From the NCBI GenBank assembly GCA_002352445.1, contig DEIL01000130.1, positions 1 to 14,003 of the forward strand: 14,003 bases of DNA. The letters are read 5' to 3'. Positions 1 to 8,209 of this stretch are shown here, piece by piece. The stretch is from Desulfobulbaceae bacterium UBA2775. GTDB taxonomy: Bacteria > Desulfobacterota > Desulfobulbia > Desulfobulbales > Desulfocapsaceae. The first letter of the stretch is position 1. The number at the start of each line of letters is the position of its first letter. The notes under the pieces are model-generated. The model made no database searches. It saw nothing but the letters and a program-made list of their open reading frames with translations, and was not told the DNA's origin. A program made the translations under genes and the position numbers.

Positions 1-107
1 GAGGCGCGTAAATTTCCTATTATTTCGGCGTACTAAGGTACGTCGAAATAATAGGAAATGTGCAGCAACGAGGCAGATGAAGAGTTTTTGCGACGACATC
101 AATGATG
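1..107. repeat. Large palindromic interspersed repeat, centre and right arm
   Basis: The core is a 22-bp inverted repeat (12-33 against 38-59) around a TAAG loop. Its only non-Watson-Crick pair is G28/T43, a G-U wobble in RNA. To the right, about 60-101 (CAACGA, AGAT, TTTTTGCGACGACATCA) matches, in inverted orientation, the sequence starting at 13961. This suggests the right arm of a larger palindrome whose left arm lies mostly before position 1. The in-frame ATG at 102 lies at the edge of the repeat, which argues against its use as a start codon for the carboxylase gene. Such palindromes usually act as non-autonomous mobile repeats or form strong RNA hairpins; which applies here is not visible. 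Confidence 0.75.
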
Positions 108-125
108 GTTTGCAATGCCAATACA

Positions 126-132
126 AAAGGAG
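126..132 (+). promoter_or_regulatory. Shine-Dalgarno that fixes a TTG start
   Basis: AAAGGAG lies five bases before TTG at 138. This is the best ribosome binding site near the start of the biotin carboxylase gene. It lies downstream of the ATGs at 102 and 105, so it selects the TTG start. Confidence 0.7.
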
Positions 133-137
133 CTCCA

Positions 138-1580
138 TTGAAAAAGAAAATTTTAGTAGCCAATCGGGGTGAGATTGCTATTCGATTAATCCGGGCCATA
201 CAGGAACTGGGCCATGCTGCTGTTGCCGTATATGAAACTCCGGATGAGATGTCCAGACATATCAGAATAGCTGATGAGGCAATTTTACTGGGTGATGGTC
301 CGCGGTCTGACTATCTCAATATCGAAAAAATCATATGGGCTGCAAAAAAAACAGGTGCCATTGCTGTTCATCCCGGCTACGGGTTTTTGGCGGAAAATCC
401 ATTTTTTGCTAAAGCCTGCGAGTTGGAAGATATCATCTTTATAGGACCATCTTCGGAAATAATCACCAATCTCGGAAATAAGGTGACTGCCAGGAAAATC
501 ATGTCTGATGCAGGCATTCCAATGGTTCCGGGGACTCCCAATCTGTCACAGGGAAAAGAAGGTATCGAAGAGGCACGCACCTTTGGCGCTGAATATGGTT
601 ATCCGGTCATGCTGAAAGCGACCTGCGGGGGAGGCGGCCGCGGTATTCGCAGGATTGAGAACGACCAGGAGATGGTAGAACAGATTCCGATGGCGCGCTC
701 TGAAGCACTTGCAGCGTTTAATGATGATTCGGTCTATCTGGAGAAAGTGGTACTCAATCCGAAACATGTTGAAGTGCAGATACTTGCTGACAGCCATGGT
801 AATACGCTCCATCTGGGTACCCGTGACTGTTCGATCCAGCGCAGAAATCAAAAACTTGTAGAAATAGCGCCTTCCATGATTGAGGATCAGGGTCTGCTGG
901 ATAAAATATGTGAAACCGCTGTCAAGGCAGCAGAGGCGTCAAATTATTTCAATGCCGGAACTGTTGAATTCCTTCTCGACAGAGATTTTAATTACTATTT
1001 TCTGGAGATTAATACCAGGGTTCAGGTCGAGCATACGGTAACGGAAATGATTACCGGCATTGATATTGTCCGCAACCAGATAAATCTCGCCTTTGGTAAT
1101 CCGCTCTCTTTTACTCAGGAGGATGTAAAGCCCAGGGGACATGCTATTGAAGTTCGGATCAATGCGGAAGATCCCAAAAATGATTTTATGCCGGAGGGTG
1201 GCAAGCAGGTCTCCGTTTATCGTTCCACTGGTGGCTTTGGAGTACGTCTGGATGGCTTTGTGTATCAGGGGTATGTTATCCCTGAGGTGTATGATTCACT
1301 TCTGGTCAAATTAACAGTACATGGATTTACCTGGGATGAAACTGTGGGCAGACTGAGAAGATGTTTGCAGAATTTTGCGATCAGGGGGCCCAAAACTACA
1401 ATTCCGTTCTATGAAAATATTGCATCGGAAAAGGATTTCTTAAGCGGTAACTTTGATACCTCATATATTGATACTCATCCGCATATTTTTCTCTACGATG
1501 AAGACTCCAGTGAGGTAGGTAAACTGGCGAGGTTGATTGCGGAAATTCATTATCGCAAAGAAAATCCCTATGCTGCATAA
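138..1580 (+). CDS. Biotin carboxylase subunit (pyruvate carboxylase subunit A / AccC-like)
   Basis: This subunit carboxylates the biotin on a carrier domain using ATP and bicarbonate; the likely acceptor is the biotinyl domain of the next gene. From the TTG start the protein has 480 residues and opens MKKKILVANRGEIAIR, exactly where this family normally begins. The longer reading from 102 adds 12 residues encoded partly by the repeat. Visible motifs (480-residue numbering) are the ATP-grasp glycine loop KATCGGGGRG at about 160-169, RDCSIQRRNQK at about 229-239 with the bicarbonate-site lysine, and EINTRVQVEH at about 290-299 with the metal and catalytic Glu, Asn, Arg and Gln-Val-Glu residues. 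At 480 residues it is longer than AccC (about 450) and close to stand-alone PycA proteins. Small departures are Thr for the usual Glu before RDCS and Thr for Pro in EHPVTEM. The carboxyltransferase gene follows 69 bp downstream, probably in one transcript. Acetyl-CoA carboxylase AccC is the alternative, but the neighbour favours a 2-oxoacid carboxylase. Confidence 0.93.
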   Translation: MKKKILVANRGEIAIRLIRAIQELGHAAVAVYETPDEMSRHIRIADEAILLGDGPRSDYLNIEKIIWAAKKTGAIAVHPGYGFLAENPFFAKACELEDIIFIGPSSEIITNLGNKVTARKIMSDAGIPMVPGTPNLSQGKEGIEEARTFGAEYGYPVMLKATCGGGGRGIRRIENDQEMVEQIPMARSEALAAFNDDSVYLEKVVLNPKHVEVQILADSHGNTLHLGTRDCSIQRRNQKLVEIAPSMIEDQGLLDKICETAVKAAEASNYFNAGTVEFLLDRDFNYYFLEINTRVQVEHTVTEMITGIDIVRNQINLAFGNPLSFTQEDVKPRGHAIEVRINAEDPKNDFMPEGGKQVSVYRSTGGFGVRLDGFVYQGYVIPEVYDSLLVKLTVHGFTWDETVGRLRRCLQNFAIRGPKTTIPFYENIASEKDFLSGNFDTSYIDTHPHIFLYDEDSSEVGKLARLIAEIHYRKENPYAA

Positions 1581-1649
1581 AATTTTTATGAAAAAGAGAA
1601 GGTTCAATTTCTAAGTAATAGATGAAGAAAAACGTACAGGGAACATAAT

Positions 1650-3554
1650 ATGACAAGAATAAATCAGGGAACTCCAGTTGCGCAAATAGTTGAGACACTG
1701 CGAAATACCAAAGGGTATTATATAACCAACACAGCCAGAGATCTCTCCCAATCTGACTTTAAAAACCGGATACTGCTGCATACGGATCTGATGGCTGCAC
1801 CCGCCAGGGAAAGGGCCGGATATTTTTCTTTAGAGATAACCGGTGGAGCATCTATTCATGTGGATATTCTGCGCAAGCAGGTGAACCCTTTTCTCAAGCT
1901 GAGGAGATTGAGAGAATCCATGCCGAATACGATGTTTCAGACCCTCTGCAGAGGAGTAAATCTCTTTGGTTATCGCCCCTATCCGCAGAATGTCATTCGT
2001 TTTACTGTCCGTGAATTTGCCAAATTTGTGGATGTATGGCGAACATTTGATTTTATGAATCATGTACCCAATATGCTGGCTGTTTTCGAGGAGGTGGCAA
2101 AGGCCGGAAAACTTAATGAGCCATGTATCTGTTTTTCGACCGGACCGGAGCATACGGATGATTTCTATGTGGCCAAAGCAGGGGAGATCATTGACGTGAC
2201 GGGCAGGGATATTGTCCTCTGTATCAAAAATCATGGAGGCCTGGGGACACCTACCAGAATTGGTCAACTGGTTGATTCGCTTAAACAGAAATATCCGGAT
2301 ATCCCTCTTCACTATCATGGTCATAACACCGATGGCAATGACCTGGGAAGAATTATCGAGGCGGTAAAAAATGGTGCCACAATTGTTGATGCAGCGGATT
2401 CCGCATTTACCGGGTTCTATGGACCTCCCCCGATTCTCAGCGTGGTTCAGTCACTAAAGGAATTTGGCTATGTGGCTGAGGGCCTTGATGAAGGTGCGGT
2501 GATCGAAACATCTGAGGTGATACGGGACGAGCGACAGTATTACGATCAGTTTGAATCCCAGATAAAAGGTTTTCAGCCAACTGTGCAGATTCATAAACTG
2601 CCGGGCGGGGCGATGGGGTCAAGTCTCGAGCAGGCATCAAAGGGAGGGTTTCTTGATAAGATGCCTGACATCCTGCATAAAGAATTGCCACGGGTACAGA
2701 AAGAGTTGGGGAACTACTGGTCGGTTACACCGGGCTCACAGATCCTCTGGACTACCGCTGTATCAAATGTTATTGACGGGGAGCGTTACGGTAACCCCTC
2801 CGGGGATCTGAAAAATTTGCTGCTGGGTAAATATGGGCCGTTTCCTTTTTATAAACCGGACGAGTGGATATATGAAAAGGTTCTGGGAGATGACTGGATA
2901 ACAGTTCTCGAAGAGGAGGGTGGTGTAGAAGAAGTTGAAAATATGGATCTTGCCCTTGAAAGATATGATCTTGCCGAACAGTTAGGGATGGAACCGACTG
3001 ATGAGCAGCTTATTCTCTATCTTCAGCACCCCAATGACGCCGTTGAGTTTCTCAAATTTGAAGAAAAGTATGGCCGGGTTTATGTTTTGTCACCTGCTGT
3101 TTTTTTCCATAAGGGAGGGTTTGAAATTGGCGACAAACTGGCCTTTAGAGACCATCAGGGCAAAGAACATATGATTGAGATTGGTCCTTCTCCGGTGACT
3201 GATACAGGAGAAACATCTGTCTATCTTACCGTTGACCATCATCAGTCATCTTTTAATTTCAAGCCGGAGGTGACGCTTTCAGAGGCAGGCGAGGCAATTC
3301 TGTCCAAGGAAGAAATAATTGATCTTGCCAGGGCAGGAGATGTACGTTCTCCATTTGGTGGAAATATAGTTGAGATATCGGCGGATGAAGGTCAGGAGGT
3401 GCTGGTCGGAGATCGTGTGGCGATTATGGAGGCGATGAAAATGCAAACACCGATTCTCTGTGAAATGAGTGGTATTGTTACTGCCATTTTTGCAAAAAAA
3501 GGTGATGCATTAAAGCCCGGTGACAGAATACTGAAGATTGACCAGGATGAGTAG
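1650..3554 (+). CDS. Carboxyltransferase subunit with C-terminal biotinyl domain (PycB/OadA-like)
   Basis: This protein of 634 residues transfers CO2 from carboxybiotin to an acceptor, presumably pyruvate to give oxaloacetate. Residues about 20-290 form the HMGL-like TIM barrel and about 300-480 the conserved carboxylase domain. About 562-630 form the biotinyl domain with EAMKM and biotinyl Lys597. Metal ligands are retained: Asp31 in ARDLSQS, Lys193 in CIKNHGG (carbamylated in the family), and His221 and His223 in HYHGHNTDG. Several signatures differ from ordinary PycB/OadA. RDAHQS has become RDLSQS, the SGGTSQPP loop has become TGFYGPPP (about 254-261), and PGGQ(F/Y)TNL or PGGM-SNL has become PGGAMGSSL (318-326). 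Domain order and length match stand-alone PycB or OadA. No sodium-pump beta subunit is present, so an ATP-driven carboxylase with the upstream gene fits better than a decarboxylase. AGGGA precedes the ATG by seven bases. 2-Oxoglutarate or another oxoacid cannot be excluded as substrate. Confidence 0.9.
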   Translation: MTRINQGTPVAQIVETLRNTKGYYITNTARDLSQSDFKNRILLHTDLMAAPARERAGYFSLEITGGASIHVDILRKQVNPFLKLRRLRESMPNTMFQTLCRGVNLFGYRPYPQNVIRFTVREFAKFVDVWRTFDFMNHVPNMLAVFEEVAKAGKLNEPCICFSTGPEHTDDFYVAKAGEIIDVTGRDIVLCIKNHGGLGTPTRIGQLVDSLKQKYPDIPLHYHGHNTDGNDLGRIIEAVKNGATIVDAADSAFTGFYGPPPILSVVQSLKEFGYVAEGLDEGAVIETSEVIRDERQYYDQFESQIKGFQPTVQIHKLPGGAMGSSLEQASKGGFLDKMPDILHKELPRVQKELGNYWSVTPGSQILWTTAVSNVIDGERYGNPSGDLKNLLLGKYGPFPFYKPDEWIYEKVLGDDWITVLEEEGGVEEVENMDLALERYDLAEQLGMEPTDEQLILYLQHPNDAVEFLKFEEKYGRVYVLSPAVFFHKGGFEIGDKLAFRDHQGKEHMIEIGPSPVTDTGETSVYLTVDHHQSSFNFKPEVTLSEAGEAILSKEEIIDLARAGDVRSPFGGNIVEISADEGQEVLVGDRVAIMEAMKMQTPILCEMSGIVTAIFAKKGDALKPGDRILKIDQDE

Positions 3555-3561
3555 AGTAATA

Positions 3562-4626
3562 TCATTCAACTTTTTGAATAAATTCAAGGTAGATATACCC
3601 TTCGTTTCCTTTATACTTTACTTTGTAAAATTCACCGTTTTTTGAGAGAACGTTTAATAAAGTGCCAGCCGGTACACTATCAAGAATCTCAGCGCCGAAT
3701 AGATCCCTGGCCTTTAGCAGGTCTGTGTCATCTGTTGTGATATACTTGGAGGTCGGTTCTTTGTTGGATGGGGCAGGGGGAGGCTTCGGAATCTCGCCGG
3801 TTTTTTCAGGTTCTTTCGGTGTTGGCGGTTCCACCTGTCCGGGAGAGGGGGGCTGTATTTTTTGAGGTGGCGTATCAGGCTTATACTGTGATGGACGTGT
3901 CAGTAAATCGTATGTTGCACTGTTAAGAGACCAGGTTATAGTCAGGCCGTTGTCCTGCTGAAAACGGTTCAAGGCTTTTCTGGTCTTCTGACCCATGAGA
4001 CCGTCTGCCGGCCCTGGATTGTAGCCTGCACTGCTCAGGGCTTTCTGGGCGGTCTGCAGTTTTGCGTCAAATTTTTTATCCGGTGTGATCGGTTCTCCCT
4101 CTGGTAGTACCGGTGTCTCAGTTGCGAATGAACTACGGTCGCATTCGCCATTTCCAGAGGGAAAGAGGTTTTTGCAAATTTTCTGATACAGTTTGTTCCT
4201 GAGGAAATTCTCAATCTGCTCATGGGTCTGTTGCTGTGACAAATTCATAGAATGCTCTTGGAAGAGCTGCACCCTGGTGCCGATTCTGGTTGCATTGGCA
4301 TCTTCAGCATCAAGTCTGATGTCATAACTGAACGTATACGTTTGTCTGGATAGATTAGATCCCGGTATATCCATTTCATTGGCATCAATTGTTGCTGTAT
4401 CAGTAGAGACAAAACCATTTTTCTTATCCAGAGTAGCAATCGTGGTGAATTCTATCACAGCGTCTACCGTTGCATACCATGTTTTTTCATAGGTGGAACG
4501 AAACGTATAGTCTGGGTTTATCGGGGGAATCGCAGTATTGTCAATATGTCGGAGATTGATATTACATCCGGCAATGATTAGCAAAGACAGAAATAATGTT
4601 TCGAGAATCAGATAATTTGATTTCAT
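3562..4626 (-). CDS. Envelope lipoprotein with peptidoglycan-binding and SH3 domains
   Basis: The 354-residue product starts with a lipoprotein signal ending LIIAG-Cys21, so it should be lipidated and anchored in a membrane. Residues about 40-150 form an alpha/beta domain (TYEKTWYATVDAVIE, then KKNGFVSTD) that resembles BamC-type lipoprotein modules only in general pattern. Residues about 187-243 are a PG_binding_1 domain (LQTAQKALSSAGYNPGPADG, then KTRKALNRFQQDNGL). A proline-rich linker follows at about 248-292, and a bacterial SH3-like domain at about 294-354 (VPAGTLLNVLSKNGEFYKVKY). The layout suggests a lipoprotein that reaches from the membrane into the cell wall. Its ATG overlaps the stop of the upstream 910-residue gene as ATGA, implying translational coupling and joint function. 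The gene ends tail to tail with the carboxyltransferase gene, seven bases apart. The exact role is unknown. Confidence 0.88.
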   Translation of the reverse strand: MKSNYLILETLFLSLLIIAGCNINLRHIDNTAIPPINPDYTFRSTYEKTWYATVDAVIEFTTIATLDKKNGFVSTDTATIDANEMDIPGSNLSRQTYTFSYDIRLDAEDANATRIGTRVQLFQEHSMNLSQQQTHEQIENFLRNKLYQKICKNLFPSGNGECDRSSFATETPVLPEGEPITPDKKFDAKLQTAQKALSSAGYNPGPADGLMGQKTRKALNRFQQDNGLTITWSLNSATYDLLTRPSQYKPDTPPQKIQPPSPGQVEPPTPKEPEKTGEIPKPPPAPSNKEPTSKYITTDDTDLLKARDLFGAEILDSVPAGTLLNVLSKNGEFYKVKYKGNEGYIYLEFIQKVE

Positions 4627-7355
4627 TTTTTCCTCTCCTCTCTGTCGCTATCACTGGCATCTTTTTTTATTTTTAATTCCAACTCGGTTACGGCAGCATC
4701 GGCATACATGGAATTTGTTTTCGGAGCCAAATGCATGGTCAGTTCGTGAACTTTCTGGAATATTTGTAGAAACTGGCTGACTATGATCAAGCCAATACCA
4801 GATAAAATACCAAGGATTGAAAACACCCGAAGCCAGCCATTCAATTCAAGGAACTTTGTAAAGAAACCGTATGTTTTATGCTCTTTCAAGTGTCGACTGT
4901 ATTTCCAGGCAATAAGAGCACAGCCGATTACCAGCCCAAGTAATATGAGTTGGGCTATGATAGTGGAAAGTGTCTTGAAAAGGAGTTTCCTGGTTATTTT
5001 GGCAAGAGTTTTCTTTTCTGCAGCAAGTGACAGGTGTGCCGTTTTAATTATCTGTTCCTGATGCCTGGTGTGTTCGGCTTTTTTCTCTTTGATATCTACG
5101 TCATGGTTCTGTATTAAGACAAGTTGTTTTTCTCTTTTTTCCTCCAATTCCGTCAAGCGGGCCAGTGGTTCGGTCAGTACCCGTTGTCGTTCCTTTTCTT
5201 TCATATTTTCCAGGGTCAGGGTTTCCAGGAGCGTATAGACCCGATCCAGCGAGGCAAGATCATCTATCCTGTTTTCTTTCTGCCATAATCTGCCCAGCAG
5301 GAAATATTCGTTCAAGGTATCGGGCAGTTTGTCGCCATAACTTTTGTTAACAGCGTCTAGAGAATAGATTACTGCCTGCAAATATACTCTTTCGGCATTG
5401 CTGACCCGGTTGATATCTTCGTTAATTAAACCATTGAACAGGGGGATTGAAACCATATCCCGGTCTGGAAGCCCTTGTATCGACGAAAGAAATTCTTCAG
5501 GTATTTTAAAATAGGTGGAGAAAGATTTTGTCCTCGGCTTGATCATCATTGTTAATTTGAAAACAATACTTGCCGCCTTTTGTTTCATATCTCTCTGCAG
5601 GGCGTCACGAGCGCTGCTGAGCATCAAAGAGATATATCGATCATCTTTTACCCTGTCTTCTTTAACCTTAGCCGTAATCATGTTAAAGAGTTTCGCTGCA
5701 TCCGCTTCTTCTTTCAGGTTGAAGAAAAAATCAACAAATTGCAGACACTGCGAATAGGCCAGTTGAAACTGTTCGCTATCAGGATCGCTCTGTAAATCCG
5801 GGCAGAGAAGAATGACTTGTTCTCGGACCTCGTCCATTAGCGACTCCAGCTTGAATTCGATAGCAATTTGTGCAACCTCTTTGAGTTGATCCAGCTGGGA
5901 GGATTTTGTGATTGCCTGCTGTAGAATAGCAGCTGCCGGGGAACTCTCACTCTGAGCATTGTATATTCTTGCAAGGTCAATAAGGGACTCTGTACTGCCG
6001 GGAAGTTCCTCAGCTTTGGCGGGTAACTGCTTCAGTACACTATCGATCTGCAGTTTGACACAGGTCTGGGCGATCAGAAGAATATCATTTATGTTTAGGG
6101 AAGTGTGAAGAGCGCGGGTTAGAATAGACAGTGCTTTATCTTTCTCCCCGATCTTGTGGTAAGAATCAGCCAGAGCAACCAATCCGACGGCTGTCTCTGT
6201 TTTTTCTTCCATCAGTTCCATGACGTAATCGGATGAGACCTGCATGGAGTATGTGGTGAGATATTGTGCCAGTTCAAGCAATGTTTCGGTATCACTTATC
6301 AACCCGGCGTGATTTGCTATTACGTTGCCGGCAATATCAGCGTGACCGTTCTCAACAAGAAAGTGTACCGTGCTGACAATAATTTTTTCAGTCGGATTAC
6401 CCACAAGGCCATCCTTTTCCGCGATATTTGCTATCGTGTCAATTGCATCCTCTGTTCTTTTCTCGGCAGTATATAAGGCGGCAAGGGTGACATAGTATTC
6501 AGGGCTGTCTGTTGTCACTGTTTTGTACACCTCCAGCTTTTGATCACCGGATGTTAGACCAGATGGCAGAACGGTCTGTTCTGCGCTCCTGTCTTCAAGA
6601 ATTGCTATTGCTTTTTGATTGCCGGAAAGCTCCAGCATACTCTCAGCAAATCTCAGCTTTGTCTGAACCTCATCACGTTTTTCCGTCGAAGCAGCAAAGA
6701 GTGAAGTGGCACAGGTAAGAAAAACTGTCACCAGGATTGCAATGAGTAATATCCTGTACCGGGTAAAGGTGACCTTTTGTCGGAAAAAAAGATAGAGAAA
6801 GATATTCAAGACAGTTAGAGGTAGAAAAATAAAGAGGATATTTCCTGCGTCAGAACCGGCTGCAATTGTCAGTGGGGAGAGGATAAAGGCGCTTCCTTTG
6901 TTGATCACTGATAATGCGGACAGTATACGTTCATACTTCAATTGTTTTTCATTGACATGCAGGATCTCCTCTCTGATTTCAGAAGGTAACTCCTGCCGAT
7001 CGGATTGATACACGTCATTGAGGTGAGCGTCCCCTTTTTTAAGCTCCGAGTTCAGGGACCTGATTTTGTCTGTCAGTTTCTTCAGCTCCTGCTTGACCTC
7101 ATCGTTGATTTTTTTCTTCCTGTCCTGAAAATCCAGCCGGTGCTGCTGGTAGGTTGCTCTAACGCTCTCATGCTGCTTCTGGATATCTTGTTGAGCTATG
7201 GAAGCAGGCGGGAGGGATGCTGCATCTGCCAGCTGTTCATCAGTTTGTCCGAGGCCAGGTGTGGAGGCCAGGAGACAAGTCAGGAGAAAAAAGAGTCGAA
7301 ATGAAATGAAAGGTAATGGAGCACTGGATTTTATTTTATTCCCGGTTGGCAGCAT
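4623..7355 (-). CDS. Large membrane protein with TPR-like repeats and coiled coils, function unknown
   Basis: I do not recognise this 910-residue protein as a named family. A signal-peptide-like segment lies at about 16-36. A charged coiled coil follows at about 55-145, rich in Lys, Glu and Gln. Transmembrane helices are predicted by eye at about 172-191 and 200-222. Residues about 228-700 are a long helical-repeat region in the style of TPR solenoids (for example ESMLELSGNQKAIAILED and ALADSYHKIGEKDKALSILTRAL). A second coiled coil lies at about 745-795, then transmembrane helices at about 797-818 and 841-866 and a charged tail. If the signal is cleaved, both coiled coils and the solenoid need not be on the same side of the membrane. 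AGGAAA lies eight bases before the ATG at 7355. It is the first gene of a two-gene operon with the peptidoglycan-binding lipoprotein, joined by an ATGA overlap. A scaffold for an envelope complex is a plausible inference, no more. Confidence 0.85.
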   Translation of the reverse strand: MLPTGNKIKSSAPLPFISFRLFFLLTCLLASTPGLGQTDEQLADAASLPPASIAQQDIQKQHESVRATYQQHRLDFQDRKKKINDEVKQELKKLTDKIRSLNSELKKGDAHLNDVYQSDRQELPSEIREEILHVNEKQLKYERILSALSVINKGSAFILSPLTIAAGSDAGNILFIFLPLTVLNIFLYLFFRQKVTFTRYRILLIAILVTVFLTCATSLFAASTEKRDEVQTKLRFAESMLELSGNQKAIAILEDRSAEQTVLPSGLTSGDQKLEVYKTVTTDSPEYYVTLAALYTAEKRTEDAIDTIANIAEKDGLVGNPTEKIIVSTVHFLVENGHADIAGNVIANHAGLISDTETLLELAQYLTTYSMQVSSDYVMELMEEKTETAVGLVALADSYHKIGEKDKALSILTRALHTSLNINDILLIAQTCVKLQIDSVLKQLPAKAEELPGSTESLIDLARIYNAQSESSPAAAILQQAITKSSQLDQLKEVAQIAIEFKLESLMDEVREQVILLCPDLQSDPDSEQFQLAYSQCLQFVDFFFNLKEEADAAKLFNMITAKVKEDRVKDDRYISLMLSSARDALQRDMKQKAASIVFKLTMMIKPRTKSFSTYFKIPEEFLSSIQGLPDRDMVSIPLFNGLINEDINRVSNAERVYLQAVIYSLDAVNKSYGDKLPDTLNEYFLLGRLWQKENRIDDLASLDRVYTLLETLTLENMKEKERQRVLTEPLARLTELEEKREKQLVLIQNHDVDIKEKKAEHTRHQEQIIKTAHLSLAAEKKTLAKITRKLLFKTLSTIIAQLILLGLVIGCALIAWKYSRHLKEHKTYGFFTKFLELNGWLRVFSILGILSGIGLIIVSQFLQIFQKVHELTMHLAPKTNSMYADAAVTELELKIKKDASDSDREERKK

Positions 7356-7649
7356 GAATATTGTTTCCTGAAGAATGCTTTTTGGATAGAGTATTCTCAG
7401 GGTACCTCAGGGGCTCATGAAGTTAAGTTGGACTATTGAACTGATATTTTAAGAACGGATCCTAACCTATTTGATATCATTCGTAAAGTATAACAATTCA
7501 AGGTCTTTTGATCGGATTATGGAGTAGGGTCGGGAATACAACGATCGCAGATGCCGGGACATATTGAATGGGGAGGGTGGGTGAGAAGACTGAAGAGATA
7601 AGTAGGTAAGCCGGTGGCTTACCTACTTCTAATTTAAAGGTGCCTGAAA
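7356..7649. other. Intergenic region between the TPR gene and the SLOG-like gene
   Basis: This 294-bp stretch has no convincing reading frame. It holds the leader of the TPR membrane protein gene on the minus strand. A TATACT at 7492-7487 (minus) could be a -10 box, but no good -35 lies at the right distance. It also holds the perfect hairpin at 7600-7628 behind the SLOG-like gene. Confidence 0.5.
7600..7628 (-). terminator. Perfect 13-bp hairpin after the SLOG-like gene
   Basis: AAGTAGGTAAGCC (7600-7612) and GGCTTACCTACTT (7616-7628) are exact reverse complements around a three-base loop, 21 bases past the SLOG-like stop codon. Position and strength fit a terminator. On the minus strand the following bases (ATCTCTTC) are not a clean U run, so it may instead be a processing-stable 3' end or another small palindrome. 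Confidence 0.45.
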
Positions 7650-8198
7650 TTATTCCCCGCCAAAGGAATCGGCAAAGAGTTGGCCTATGGCCTCACGTCC
7701 TGCATCGCTTAAGTAGCGTGTACCTGAGCCAACGAAGGTATCATATTCGATTTTAGGAGAACCCTCCTGCCAGCCATTTTCCCAGGCAAACCACTTTTTT
7801 TGCGGTTGATCGAACACGTGGAGTGGACGATTGAACATTTTGGCCAGTTCTACTGCCCAGCCGGTACCGCCTTTAACTGAACCGTCTTCCTGGATAGAGC
7901 CGATTACAAAAACCTGATGGCCGCTGTTGACCATATGAAAAATGGTTTGCAGGACTTTTCTAATTTTTTCTGTTTCGTAATATGTTCGGTTGAGCATTCT
8001 TGAGGCCAACTCCATGCTTATATCACCTCTTTCCAGCTCTTCCTGGCTGAGGATAGATACATTTTTCTCTCGGCTCAGCTTGTGGTTTTCAAATGAATAA
8101 ACAACCTCATTGATGCCATATTTTTCTGCCTCTTCTCCAAATGTTGCCTCAGCACCTTTCAGGCCGCTGCTGTATAGCGTGCAATTTGATTTTTCCAT
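7650..8198 (-). CDS. SLOG/YpsA-like Rossmann-fold nucleotide-binding protein (putative)
   Basis: The product has 182 residues from ATG at 8198, where AGGAG (8210-8206) sits seven bases upstream. A longer reading from 8231 adds 11 residues encoded by repeat-like DNA and has no such site. Two glycine-rich motifs match the pattern of SLOG-superfamily proteins. The N-terminal one is YSSGLKGAEATFGEEAEKYGI (about 9-29), with the shape of a beta strand, glycine loop and helix. The central one is VIGSIQEDG followed by KGGTGWAVELAKMFNRPLHVFDQ (about 98-131), recalling the KGGT-A motif of YpsA-like proteins. FVGSGTRYLSDAG near 155-167 resembles a third loop. Such folds bind nucleotides or nucleotide-derived ligands; the ligand here is unknown. 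It lies downstream of cmoB on the same strand but has its own promoter-like sequence and a 104-base leader. The family call rests on motifs read by eye. Confidence 0.85.
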   Translation of the reverse strand: MEKSNCTLYSSGLKGAEATFGEEAEKYGINEVVYSFENHKLSREKNVSILSQEELERGDISMELASRMLNRTYYETEKIRKVLQTIFHMVNSGHQVFVIGSIQEDGSVKGGTGWAVELAKMFNRPLHVFDQPQKKWFAWENGWQEGSPKIEYDTFVGSGTRYLSDAGREAIGQLFADSFGGE

Positions 8199-8209
8199 AA
8201 AATAACTCC

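Noticed and set aside
1830..2324. 164-codon open frame on the minus strand
   Set aside because: It is antisense to the conserved barrel of the carboxyltransferase and its translation shows no recognisable motif.
1650..3554. Transcarboxylase 5S or sodium-pump oxaloacetate decarboxylase alpha subunit
   Set aside because: The adjacent biotin carboxylase gene implies ATP-dependent carboxylation, and no 12S, beta or gamma subunit is present in the window.
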